Shown here: positions 41,278 to 49,337 of the stretch, one piece after another | How the letters are laid out: every line of letters starts with the position of its first letter | How positions within the stretch are numbered: the first letter of the stretch is position 1 | Source of the DNA: JAYVJH01 sp043777595 | Lineage (GTDB): Bacteria; Bacteroidota; Bacteroidia; Cytophagales; Spirosomataceae | NCBI GenBank assembly: GCA_043777595.1 | Contig: JAYWHT010000077.1 | Span: 45,623 to 109,622, forward strand | Direction: 5' to 3' | Length of the DNA: 64,000 nucleotides | Program-made: the position numbers and the translations under genes | Notes under the pieces: model-generated | What the model was told of the DNA's origin: nothing | Database searches by the model: none | The model's input: only the letters and a program-made list of their open reading frames with translations

Positions 41278-44200
41278 TTAGTGATGCGCTTCGGCATGAG
41301 CCTCTGTATGTGTTTCGGCTATGGCATGATCCACATCTTTATTTCTGATTTTGGTTAAATAAGAAACAACAGGCTTTACATTTATTTCTTCTAACATCTG
41401 GAACGCTCGTGCTTCGCCCTCGATTTTCAATAACTTAGAAATGCGGCTTTCTGGATCGTTCATATCGCCAAATGTAATGGCTTCGGTTGGGCAAGACTGG
41501 GCGCAGGCCGTTACGATTTCACCATCAACTGGGCGGCGGCGTTCTTTTTTTGATGTTAATTTACCTTCTTGGATTCGCTGTACGCACATTGAGCATTTTT
41601 CAATTACACCACGTGAACGAACTGTAACATCTGGGTTTATTACCATTTTGCCCAAGTCGTTATTATAATGGTAGTCAAAGTTTTCGTTATCAAAATATTT
41701 GAACCAGTTGAAGCGACGCACTTTATATGGGCAGTTGTTGGCACAGTAGCGAGTGCCTACGCAACGGTTGTACGCCATTTGGTTCAAGCCTTCGCTGCTG
41801 TGAGTTGTTGCCAAAACGGGACAGACAGTTTCGCAAGGTGCATTTGAACAGTGTTGGCACATCAAGGGCTGGAAGATTATCTCAGGATTGGCCGATGCGA
41901 CTTCCATTGCTTTGTAACCCGATGGCGACTTATCTTCTAAACTTGCATCTGAACTGTAATAGCGGTCGATACGAATCCAGTGCATTTCACGGCGATTGAT
42001 TACCTCTTGGCGACCTACAACCGATACGTTGTTTTCTGCTTGGCAACTGATAACACACGAGCCGCAACCCGTGCAAGAGTTTAGGTCAATGACCATTCCC
42101 CACGAATGGTTTGGTTTTTCATAGCCATTCCAGAGCGATATTTCACCTGGTCGTTTCAGACCCTCCGATGTTACGACGTGTGGAAAATAGCGCCCAGCAT
42201 TTGTATTTTTCTTATATTCAGGCAAACGAGACTCTTGTACAACAGCCTTGCGACCCATAACGGTGTCGTGTGTCTGTGTTTGTGCAATTTCACGAGTTTC
42301 ACCTGTTTTACTTATTGTACCAATACCCGCATTAAAATTTAAGTACCCATTTGTGAATCTGGCCAATGGATAAACGTTTACCCCTACTCCATTGCCCGAT
42401 TTACCTGATTTTTCACGACCATAACCAATCGCTATCGCAACTGTTGAATCGGCTTGACCCGGCTGGATTATTACTGGCAATTCTACTGACTTACCATTTA
42501 CTTCTACCTTAACGACATCGGTCTGCACTAAGTCGAGTTCTTTGGCTGTTTTCTGGGAAATGGCCGCATAGTTATCCCAGCATGCTTTTGTTACTGGCTC
42601 TGGAAACTCTTGTAACCATGGATTATTGGCCATTACACCCGTTCCCATTCCCACTTTTTCATACAAAACTACCTCTAAGCCTGTTGTATTGGCTTTGTAT
42701 GTACCAACTATGGCAGAAACGGCAGCATCGGTATTGCCTGCAAAAGTTGCGCCACTTGCCGAGCCGCCCACAACTGGCTCATAGATACCGTCGTGTAACG
42801 TTTTTGTCCAGAAAGATTCAAAACCTTTCACTGGCGAGATATTGGTTGCCCAGTTATTTTTCAGGAATGTGTGGAAATCATCACCCATTCCCGCCCATTT
42901 CATTAGGCTTACTTGGCCTTGTCGGGTTTTATAAATCGGCGAAATTGTTGGTTGAGTCAAACTATAAAAGCCAGATTTTGGTTCTGCATCGTTCCAACAT
43001 TCTAAATAGTGAGGGGCTGGCGCAATATATTTACAAAGCGAAGCTGTTTCGTCTGCACGGTCGGCAAACGAAACCGATAATCCCATTTTGGGTAGTGCGG
43101 CTTTCAGCTCGGCTGCTCGTGGGTGGTCGTAAGCTGGGTTGGCTGCATAAAACACAGTGGCTGAGATTTTGCCAGCTTTTGTTTCATCTATAAAACCATT
43201 CATGGCCACGTCATCACCTTGGCGGTAGTTAGCCGCAGTCATACTGATTGTAGAGCCATAAGAACCCAAAAATGAGTTAATGGCATTGACGACAACCTGA
43301 ACATTGACATCGTTTGAACCCGACACAACCAGTGCTTCGCCCTTGTGTGCAGCCAGTTCGTTGGCAGCTTTTGTCAAAAGTTTGTCAGTCTCAGCACCCA
43401 ATGAAACCGCACCCTTTCCTGTTAATTTGTTGTATAATGCCAAGACAACCAAGCCTTCTTGCGATGGTTTGATGGCAGACCGATAGTCGGCATTCGACCC
43501 TGTCAATGACATGGTGGTCTCAAACTGAAAATGGCGAGACATATCTCTATTGCCATCTTTGTCGCTATTTAGCTTCCGTAGTTTAGTGTATTGACGGGCA
43601 AACTCTTCTGGCGCAATCCACGTTCCCAAAAAATCACAACTTATACCTACTACAACTTTTGCTTTTGCGAAGTTGTACGATGGCAAAATTGCTTTACCAA
43701 ACGTATCAGCATTAGCTTTTAACATTCCCGAAACCGAGTTGGCATCGTAAGTAATGTGTTGAGTAGTTGGGTATTTTGTAACAAAATTAGCAATAACAGC
43801 TTTTGTTGTCGGACTCATTATTGTAGAAGATACAATACGAATTTGTCCGCCTTTGGCTGCTATCTCTGTTAATTTACTCGTTATTTCTTTATCTAATGTC
43901 GTCCAGTCAGTTTCAGTTTCGCCTTTGCGAGGTGCAGTGAGTTTCTCAATATCATATAAACCCAGCAACGAAGCATGAACTCTTGCATTGACACCGCCAC
44001 CTGTAACGCTCGAAAGTTTGTTTCCCTCGATTTTAATAGGGCGACCTTCACGTGTTTTGACCAAAATACTTGCATATTCGCCACCTTCCGAATAAGTCGA
44101 TGCGTAGTAGTCGGCAATAGTTGGGAAGTTACCAACTGGGGTGTTGAGATATGGGATAGATTTTTTTTCTGGTGCATCACAAGCTGCCAACGAAACGGCA

Positions 44201-44388
44201 GCCATTCCGAAGCCAAGTACCTTCAAAAAATCACGGCGATTGTCGCCGATACCGTCCACCAGACTTTTAAAATCGGTTGGGTTGGTCGGCTCAAAGCTTC
44301 CAAATTCGCTATTTGCTTTTTTGACAAAAGACTCATCGTTACGAAGTTCTTCTAATCCTTTCCAATACCGTTTTGTATTGTTTTCCAT
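41278..44388 (-). CDS. actB: Alternative complex III iron-sulfur/molybdopterin-like subunit ActB
   Basis: 1036 residues. A twin-arginine-type motif RRDFLK (51-56) and a following SLAAC lipobox with Cys70 suggest Tat export and lipid anchoring. Residues about 75-730 match the molybdopterin oxidoreductase fold, which in ActB lacks the cofactor. The C-terminal part carries ferredoxin-like cysteine clusters: CTGCGSCVISC, CQHCSNAPCETVC, CVGTRYCANNC, CSMCVQR and CAQSC, enough for one 3Fe-4S and three 4Fe-4S clusters. It is a fusion of two subunits that are separate in related oxidoreductases, as usual in ActB. Confidence 0.95.
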   Translation of the reverse strand: MENNTKRYWKGLEELRNDESFVKKANSEFGSFEPTNPTDFKSLVDGIGDNRRDFLKVLGFGMAAVSLAACDAPEKKSIPYLNTPVGNFPTIADYYASTYSEGGEYASILVKTREGRPIKIEGNKLSSVTGGGVNARVHASLLGLYDIEKLTAPRKGETETDWTTLDKEITSKLTEIAAKGGQIRIVSSTIMSPTTKAVIANFVTKYPTTQHITYDANSVSGMLKANADTFGKAILPSYNFAKAKVVVGISCDFLGTWIAPEEFARQYTKLRKLNSDKDGNRDMSRHFQFETTMSLTGSNADYRSAIKPSQEGLVVLALYNKLTGKGAVSLGAETDKLLTKAANELAAHKGEALVVSGSNDVNVQVVVNAINSFLGSYGSTISMTAANYRQGDDVAMNGFIDETKAGKISATVFYAANPAYDHPRAAELKAALPKMGLSVSFADRADETASLCKYIAPAPHYLECWNDAEPKSGFYSLTQPTISPIYKTRQGQVSLMKWAGMGDDFHTFLKNNWATNISPVKGFESFWTKTLHDGIYEPVVGGSASGATFAGNTDAAVSAIVGTYKANTTGLEVVLYEKVGMGTGVMANNPWLQEFPEPVTKACWDNYAAISQKTAKELDLVQTDVVKVEVNGKSVELPVIIQPGQADSTVAIAIGYGREKSGKSGNGVGVNVYPLARFTNGYLNFNAGIGTISKTGETREIAQTQTHDTVMGRKAVVQESRLPEYKKNTNAGRYFPHVVTSEGLKRPGEISLWNGYEKPNHSWGMVIDLNSCTGCGSCVISCQAENNVSVVGRQEVINRREMHWIRIDRYYSSDASLEDKSPSGYKAMEVASANPEIIFQPLMCQHCSNAPCETVCPVLATTHSSEGLNQMAYNRCVGTRYCANNCPYKVRRFNWFKYFDNENFDYHYNNDLGKMVINPDVTVRSRGVIEKCSMCVQRIQEGKLTSKKERRRPVDGEIVTACAQSCPTEAITFGDMNDPESRISKLLKIEGEARAFQMLEEINVKPVVSYLTKIRNKDVDHAIAETHTEAHAEAHH

Positions 44389-44532
44389 ATATCTTTTAAT
44401 ATTCGAGAGATTCCAGTTTTTGTTAATGATTCAATGTTCTATTGAACGAATGACTGAATATTTTTTAGAAAATAAATAATGATGCGTTCGCTCATTCAAT
44501 AATTCTAACATTCATGCACTCACTCATTGATT

Positions 44533-45756
44533 TTAGTAGTGGCATTTAGAACATTCCAAACCACCAATATCGGCTACCTTCAAAGGTTCTTTGCTTTTGT
44601 TTTTGTGCATTTCTACCAAGTTGTCATAGTATTTGTTGTCTTTGGTATTTACCTCTGTCTGGCGGTGGCAATCAATACACCAGCCCATTGTGAGCGATGA
44701 CCGTTGCTGTACCACCTCCATTTGTGCAATTTCACCGTGGCAAGTCGTACAGTCCAAACCACCCACATTTACGTGTTGGGCATGGTTAAAGTACGCCAAA
44801 TCTGGCAAGTTGTGTACACGCACCCATTCAATAGGTTGGTTATTTTCGATGGCGGCGTATATTTTCTGAATCTGTGGTGATTCTTTCTTTATCACACCAT
44901 GGCAGTTCATACAAATATTAGCAGATGGAATAATGGCAGACTTACCACGGTTTACTCCTGTGTGGCAGTAATTACAATCTATCTTGTACTGGCCAGCGTG
45001 CAATTTGTGTGAGAACTGAATTGGCTGCTTGGGTGCGTATCCTTGCTGAACACCGATGCTGTAAGCCCCATCAATTGTAGCTTTGAGTCCTAACAGTATA
45101 AAAAACCATATCGCCGCACTGCGAATAGCTGGGTTTTTCCCCATCGCCATTATATTGCCTCTTATCTTATCCAACAAGGTCTCTCCTGCTACTTCGGCCA
45201 CGCCTACGGTCTTGGTGGCTTTGGTCAATAGTGTCATAATTGAAAGCAACACACCCAAAACCAAAAGCATCACCAACAAAACCGCTACCAATATGTAAGT
45301 AAATAAGTCTGATTGGCCACCATCGGCGGTGTTAGTAACTGTTGGACTAACTGCACCTGCTACTGCCACAGGTGCGGTATTGACTTTTTCTATGTAAGCC
45401 AAAATGTCCTTAACTTCGGCCTCACCGTAGCCCGGGAAAGCCGTCATTTGTGTTTTATTGTATTTGGCGTACAAATCGACTGCGTATTGGTCGCCGCTTG
45501 CGATGACAGCCGCCGGGTTTTTTATCCATTTCACCAACCACGTCAAGTCGCGGCGCTTTGTGATGTCTTTTAGCCCTGGACCAATTATTTTTTCGTCGGT
45601 TGGGGCATGACATACTTTACAGTTTTGCGTAAAAATAGTCTCGCCTTTGGCAGCATCTTGTGCTTTCGCTTGTATAGCAAAAGAAAGTGATACTGCAAAA
45701 AGAGCGAAAGCTCTACCCAGATGTTGTGAATTTTTGAAGAATGATTTAATTTTCAT
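44533..45756 (-). CDS. actA: Alternative complex III multihaem cytochrome c, ActA
   Basis: 407 residues, first gene of the respiratory block. A signal peptide (about 1-32) is followed by a class I-like cytochrome c domain with CKVCH (46-50), a transmembrane helix (about 150-172), another at about 213-235, then a five-haem C-terminal region: CNYCH, CMNCH, CTTCH, CIDCH and CSKCH, the last ending one residue before the C-terminus. That makes six haem c sites, one more than the five-haem ActA of Rhodothermus, due to the added N-terminal domain. It has a strong promoter 40 bases upstream. Confidence 0.93.
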   Translation of the reverse strand: MKIKSFFKNSQHLGRAFALFAVSLSFAIQAKAQDAAKGETIFTQNCKVCHAPTDEKIIGPGLKDITKRRDLTWLVKWIKNPAAVIASGDQYAVDLYAKYNKTQMTAFPGYGEAEVKDILAYIEKVNTAPVAVAGAVSPTVTNTADGGQSDLFTYILVAVLLVMLLVLGVLLSIMTLLTKATKTVGVAEVAGETLLDKIRGNIMAMGKNPAIRSAAIWFFILLGLKATIDGAYSIGVQQGYAPKQPIQFSHKLHAGQYKIDCNYCHTGVNRGKSAIIPSANICMNCHGVIKKESPQIQKIYAAIENNQPIEWVRVHNLPDLAYFNHAQHVNVGGLDCTTCHGEIAQMEVVQQRSSLTMGWCIDCHRQTEVNTKDNKYYDNLVEMHKNKSKEPLKVADIGGLECSKCHY

Positions 45757-45798
45757 TTGGTTGTTATTATCAATAAGAATCTTTTATTTTCTCAGATA

Positions 45799-45829
45799 CA
45801 AAAGTAATGCACGAATCGTTTACGGCAAA
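45799..45829 (-). promoter_or_regulatory. Promoter of the actA respiratory block
   Basis: On the minus strand TTTG (45829-45826), a 19-base spacer, and TACTTTTG (45806-45799). The predicted start of transcription is near 45792, giving a leader of about 35 bases. A second box TACTTTTG with CC following (45833-45826) overlaps the -33 element and could be a tandem start, without a good partner. Confidence 0.7.
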
Positions 45830-46005
45830 AGTATTTAATGTGATAATTTGTAATAAATGATTATTTAGAACAGTTATAAATAATATTATATTTGATGCCA
45901 AGACGTATATAGCATACGTTAAAACGGATAATACCATTCAACACAACAATTTTTTTGTTTTGTTAAATGGTATTATTTTGAGTTTTAGGAAACTTTCAAT
46001 TCAGA

Positions 46006-46075
46006 GGTCCCGAGCGGATTCGAACCGCTGTAGCAGCTTTTGCAGAGCTGAGCCTAGCCACTCGGCCACAGGACC
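46006..46075 (-). tRNA. tRNA-Cys (anticodon GCA)
   Basis: 70 bases fold as a cloverleaf: acceptor GGTCCTG/CGGGACC, anticodon arm CAGCT-CTGCAAA-AGCTG with GCA, and T loop TTCGAAT. The variable loop is short. CCA is not encoded. It lies between rpsA and actA on the same strand, with no promoter box of its own, so cotranscription with rpsA is likely. Confidence 0.93.
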
Positions 46076-46089
46076 TTTTTTTGATAATG

Positions 46090-46139
46090 AGCTTGAACGA
46101 TAGGCAGTAAGTTGTTATTCACTACTTATCGTTCAAGCT
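46090..46139. repeat. Inverted repeat between rpsA and tRNA-Cys
   Basis: AGCTTGAACGATA (46090-46102) pairs exactly with TATCGTTCAAGCT (46127-46139) around a 24-base loop. No T run follows on the minus strand, so it is a better candidate for an RNA-processing or 3'-end structure than for a terminator. Confidence 0.6.
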
Positions 46140-46163
46140 ATATATCTCAACAACCGTGCCGAT

Positions 46164-48062
46164 TTACTCGGCGGCCGGTACTATTTCGGTTGGTGCAATA
46201 TCCTCGGCTACTGCTTCTGGTATTTCTACAACTGCCTCGGCTACTTTTTCAGCTTTCGGGGTTGCTGCTTTTTTGGTTGCAGCTTTCTTTTTCTTTTCGC
46301 CTTCCTCCATTTGCTCTTTCAAGGCCGACAAAGAACTTAAATCGCCAAGCGTGGCTTTGTCATTGTCTTTGTTATTGGTTTTTTCGGCTTTTGGTTGCTT
46401 TTTGACTTCTTCTTTGACAGGCTCTACAACCTCTTGCCAAGTTTTGACGTGCGATAAAACTATGCGCTTTTCATCACGCGAGAACTCTATTACTTTGAAG
46501 TCTGCACTTTCGCCTACTTCTACGTTAGTACCATCTTCTTTGGCCAATGATTTCAAGAACGAGATGCCCTCAATACCATAAGGAAGTTCGAGTGTAGCTA
46601 CTTTGTCGTTCTTGGCTGTCATTGTACATTTGTGCGATGAGCCGATTGAGAATATATCCTCAAATGTTACCCACGGATTTTCTTCTAAGTGTTTGTGGCT
46701 CAACGATAGGCGACGGTTTTCGATGTCGAGTTCTAATACCTGCACTTCAAGTTGCTCACCTACTTTGACGAAATCGCCTGGGTGCTTGATTTTTTTTGTC
46801 CATGACAAATCTGATACGTGAACTAACCCATCGATACCCTCTTCGAGTTCGAGGAACAATCCAAAATTTGTTAGGTTACGAACAAGTCCTGTGTGTTTTG
46901 TACCTACTGAATATTTACCCAATAAGTCTTGACGAGTCCAAGGGTCAGATGTTAATTGCTTGATACCCAACGACATTTTGCGATCGGTACGCTCCAATGT
47001 AAGTACTGTTGCCTCTATCTCTTGGCCTACTTTCAAAAATTCTTGTGGGTTGCGTAGGTGCTGCGACCATGACATTTCTGACACGTGAACCAAGCCCTCT
47101 ACACCTGGCAATATTTCTAAGAACGCACCATAATCGGCTACGTTTACTACTTTACCTTTGATTTTTGAGCCGATTTCAATACCTGCATCTAACAATTCCC
47201 ACGGGTGGGCTTGTAGTTGCTTCATACCTAATGAAATACGCTTTTTCTCTTCGTCAAAGTCTAAAACTACTATGTTTACTTTTTGGTCTAAGCTCAATAC
47301 ATCTGATGGATCTACAATACGTCCCCACGAGATGTCTGTGATGTGCAACAAACCATCTACACCACCAAGGTCGATGAAGACACCAAATTTGGTCATGTTT
47401 TTGATCACACCTTCTAATACTTGCCCTTTTTCAAGGTTTGTCAATATCATCTGGCGCTGCGCTTCGAGGTCTTTTTCTATCAATATTTTGTGAGACACAA
47501 CAACGTTGTTGTTGGCGTGGTTGATTTTCACCACTTTCACTTCCATTTTCTTATTTACATACACATCGAAATCACGGATTGGTTTCACGTCAATTTGTGA
47601 ACCTGGCAAGAACGCCTCAATTCCATAAATATCAACTATCAAGCCACCTTTGGTACGGCGTTTAACAAAACCGTCAATGATAACGTCCCCTTCGTGTGAT
47701 TTTTGGATATTGTCCCAAGCTGTAATTACTTTGGCTTTTTTGCGAGACAATATCAACTGTCCGCTCAAATCTTCTTGGTTTTCGATATAAACCTCTACTT
47801 CGTCACCGATTTTCATATCGGGCAAATCACGAAACTCTGACAGTGGTACTAAACCATCTGACTTTGAGCCAATGTTCAATATTACTTCTCGATCAGTAAT
47901 GCCAACAACAGTGCCTTTTACTACTTCTTTTTCGGCTACTTCTGAGAGTGTGCCATTGATAAGATTTTCGAGTTGTTCACGCTCTGCTGCCGAGTAGCTT
48001 AGGCCAAAACCTTTGTTACTCGATACTTTGTCCCAGTCGAAATCTGCTAAATTATTTGCCAT
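46164..48062 (-). CDS. rpsA: 30S ribosomal protein S1
   Basis: 632 residues from the ATG at 48062 (MANNLADFDWDKV). Six S1 RNA-binding repeats can be followed, for example VVKGTVVGITDREVILNIG, VLEGVIKNMTKFGVFIDLGG, KIKGKVVNVADYGAFLEILPG and HTGLVRNLTNFGLFLELEEG. The C-terminus is Lys/Glu/Ala-rich. An open frame to 48155 gives 31 unlike residues and is rejected because a promoter places the transcript start inside it. Bacteroidota S1 lacks the usual Shine-Dalgarno partners, in line with the absence of such sites here. Confidence 0.96.
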   Translation of the reverse strand: MANNLADFDWDKVSSNKGFGLSYSAAEREQLENLINGTLSEVAEKEVVKGTVVGITDREVILNIGSKSDGLVPLSEFRDLPDMKIGDEVEVYIENQEDLSGQLILSRKKAKVITAWDNIQKSHEGDVIIDGFVKRRTKGGLIVDIYGIEAFLPGSQIDVKPIRDFDVYVNKKMEVKVVKINHANNNVVVSHKILIEKDLEAQRQMILTNLEKGQVLEGVIKNMTKFGVFIDLGGVDGLLHITDISWGRIVDPSDVLSLDQKVNIVVLDFDEEKKRISLGMKQLQAHPWELLDAGIEIGSKIKGKVVNVADYGAFLEILPGVEGLVHVSEMSWSQHLRNPQEFLKVGQEIEATVLTLERTDRKMSLGIKQLTSDPWTRQDLLGKYSVGTKHTGLVRNLTNFGLFLELEEGIDGLVHVSDLSWTKKIKHPGDFVKVGEQLEVQVLELDIENRRLSLSHKHLEENPWVTFEDIFSIGSSHKCTMTAKNDKVATLELPYGIEGISFLKSLAKEDGTNVEVGESADFKVIEFSRDEKRIVLSHVKTWQEVVEPVKEEVKKQPKAEKTNNKDNDKATLGDLSSLSALKEQMEEGEKKKKAATKKAATPKAEKVAEAVVEIPEAVAEDIAPTEIVPAAE

Positions 48063-48152
48063 GCTTGTTTGTGTTTGTCCTTTGCGTACATCATGCCCAC
48101 GGACAACTGGACTGAAATTAGTGGAAAATTCGTAGTTATACGAATCGGAGTG

Positions 48153-48185
48153 CAAAATTAGATATATTTATCTAAATAACCCAAA
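48153..48185 (-). promoter_or_regulatory. rpsA promoter
   Basis: Minus-strand TTTG (48185-48182), a 21-base spacer, TAATTTTG (48160-48153) followed by CA. It predicts a leader of about 84 bases before the rpsA ATG at 48062, long compared with the other promoters here, and leaves room for autoregulation. Confidence 0.65.
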
Positions 48186-48189
48186 TTTT

Positions 48190-48702
48190 TTAAAAATTCT
48201 TTTCACGCTTTGACAGATATGGCATCCACGATTCTTCGGCAGAACCCGAGTAGTCTCTGAGAAACATCACAAACGAAGGCTTGAATGGTCGATGTTTGAT
48301 TTTAAGCCCTGTTTCTTCGAGGGCGTAGTCGCCTTTTTTGGCATTGCAGCGGCGGCAGGCCGTTACCAGATTGTCCCACGATGTTCGCCCTCCTCGAGAT
48401 TTGGGGTGTACATGGTCGAGGGTAAGGTCTTCGGTGGTATTGCAATAAACGCAGCGGTGGCCATCTCGCTTAAAAATATTTTGTCGAGTCATTACGATGC
48501 CCTTGTACGGAATGGTAACGTAGCGGTTGAGCCGAATGACGGTAGGCATTGGAAAAGAGCTACTCACTGTACGCAGGCTGTGGCTGGTTGAGGCGGCCAC
48601 GAGTTCGGCTTTTTCGAGGTAAACGAGTAAGAACGCTTTGGAGGCCGAGCAGATGCCCATTGCCGAATAATCTTGATTTAAAATTAGCACTTTCCTACTC
48701 AT
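48190..48702 (-). CDS. HNH endonuclease family protein
   Basis: 170 residues. The C-terminal half has an HNH fold with zinc-binding CVYC and CRRC pairs and the catalytic LDHVHPKSRGGRTSWDNLVTAC. The N-terminal half (MSRKVLILNQDYSAMGICSASKAFLLVYLEKAELV) is typical of the widely conserved single-copy HNH proteins of Bacteroidota and Cyanobacteria, whose role is unknown and may be DNA repair rather than defence. Monocistronic by spacing; upstream of rpsA on the same strand. Confidence 0.9.
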   Translation of the reverse strand: MSRKVLILNQDYSAMGICSASKAFLLVYLEKAELVAASTSHSLRTVSSSFPMPTVIRLNRYVTIPYKGIVMTRQNIFKRDGHRCVYCNTTEDLTLDHVHPKSRGGRTSWDNLVTACRRCNAKKGDYALEETGLKIKHRPFKPSFVMFLRDYSGSAEESWMPYLSKREKNF

Positions 48703-48774
48703 ATTACTGCTAAGGTTTTAGTTTTACGCAAGTTAGTGATAATCTAAATACGTTTTCAAAACATACGCAAAATT

Positions 48775-49224
48775 CTATTCGTAATTCTCTCGCTTGAGGT
48801 CTCTTTCTTTTATTGTTTCTCGTTTGTCGTAGTTCTTTTTTCCTTTGGCAAGTGCTATTTCAAACTTAATTAGTCCTCGATCATTGATATACAACCTTGT
48901 TGGCACGATGGTCAGCCCTTGGTCTTTTAGTTTAAGAATGAGTCGTTTGAGTTCTCGACGTTTGAGTAATAGTTTTCTATCTCGGAGAGGTTCGTGGTTG
49001 TAGTGTGTACTTTTTTCGTAGGGCGAAATGTGTAGGTTTTTAATATACAGTTCGTCTTCGTGAAACAAACAATACGAGTCACTCATATTAAATTTACCTT
49101 GACGGACAGACTTTACCTCTGTACCCATCAATACCACGCCTGTGGTAAATGTTTCTAAAAAAAAGTATTCAAAAGATGCTCTTCTATTGGCTGAATCTAT
49201 GGTTTTGGCAATTTTCATTTTCAA
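48775..49224 (-). CDS. smpB: SsrA-binding protein SmpB
   Basis: 149 residues. Binds tmRNA and rescues stalled ribosomes. Conserved sequence: NRRASFEYFFLETFTTGVVLMGTEVKS, GKFNMSDSYCLF, and KLILKLKDQGLTIVPTRLY, ending in a basic tail KGKKNYDKRETIKERD that mimics an mRNA codon-anticodon element. No ssrA gene was found nearby. Divergent from dnaG. Confidence 0.96.
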   Translation of the reverse strand: MKMKIAKTIDSANRRASFEYFFLETFTTGVVLMGTEVKSVRQGKFNMSDSYCLFHEDELYIKNLHISPYEKSTHYNHEPLRDRKLLLKRRELKRLILKLKDQGLTIVPTRLYINDRGLIKFEIALAKGKKNYDKRETIKERDLKRENYE

Positions 49225-49277
49225 GTTTATATATCATTCTTTGGTTTGTTAATTTTGACCAAAACACGATTTATCGA

Positions 49278-49306
49278 CAAATATACGAGCAAAGGTTATA
49301 ATTTTG
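49278..49306. promoter_or_regulatory. Divergent -7 boxes for smpB and dnaG
   Basis: Minus strand: TATATTTG at 49285-49278, about 50 bases before smpB. Plus strand: TAATTTTG with CC following at 49299-49306, 31 bases before dnaG. Both match TAnnTTTG, and neither has a good -33 TTTG. Confidence 0.4.
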
Positions 49307-49337
49307 CCTATTACAATCAATTTGCATTTTTATTTAG

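Noticed and set aside
42582..43193. 203-residue plus-strand open frame
   Set aside because: Antisense shadow of actB: low-complexity Leu/His/Arg composition and no start context, while the opposite frame is a clear, long ActB.
44389..44532. Possible repeat array with CATTCA words between actA and actB
   Set aside because: The words are irregular in spacing and sequence; this looks like ordinary AT-rich intergenic DNA with chance similarity.
46156..46581. Plus-strand open frame of 141 residues opposite the rpsA 3' end
   Set aside because: Ser/Ala/Phe-rich mirror of the Lys/Glu/Ala-rich S1 tail; no independent evidence for coding.
48063..48155. Longer rpsA start adding 31 residues
   Set aside because: A perfect promoter (48153-48185) places the transcript start inside this stretch, and S1 proteins of the group start near MANNLADFDW.
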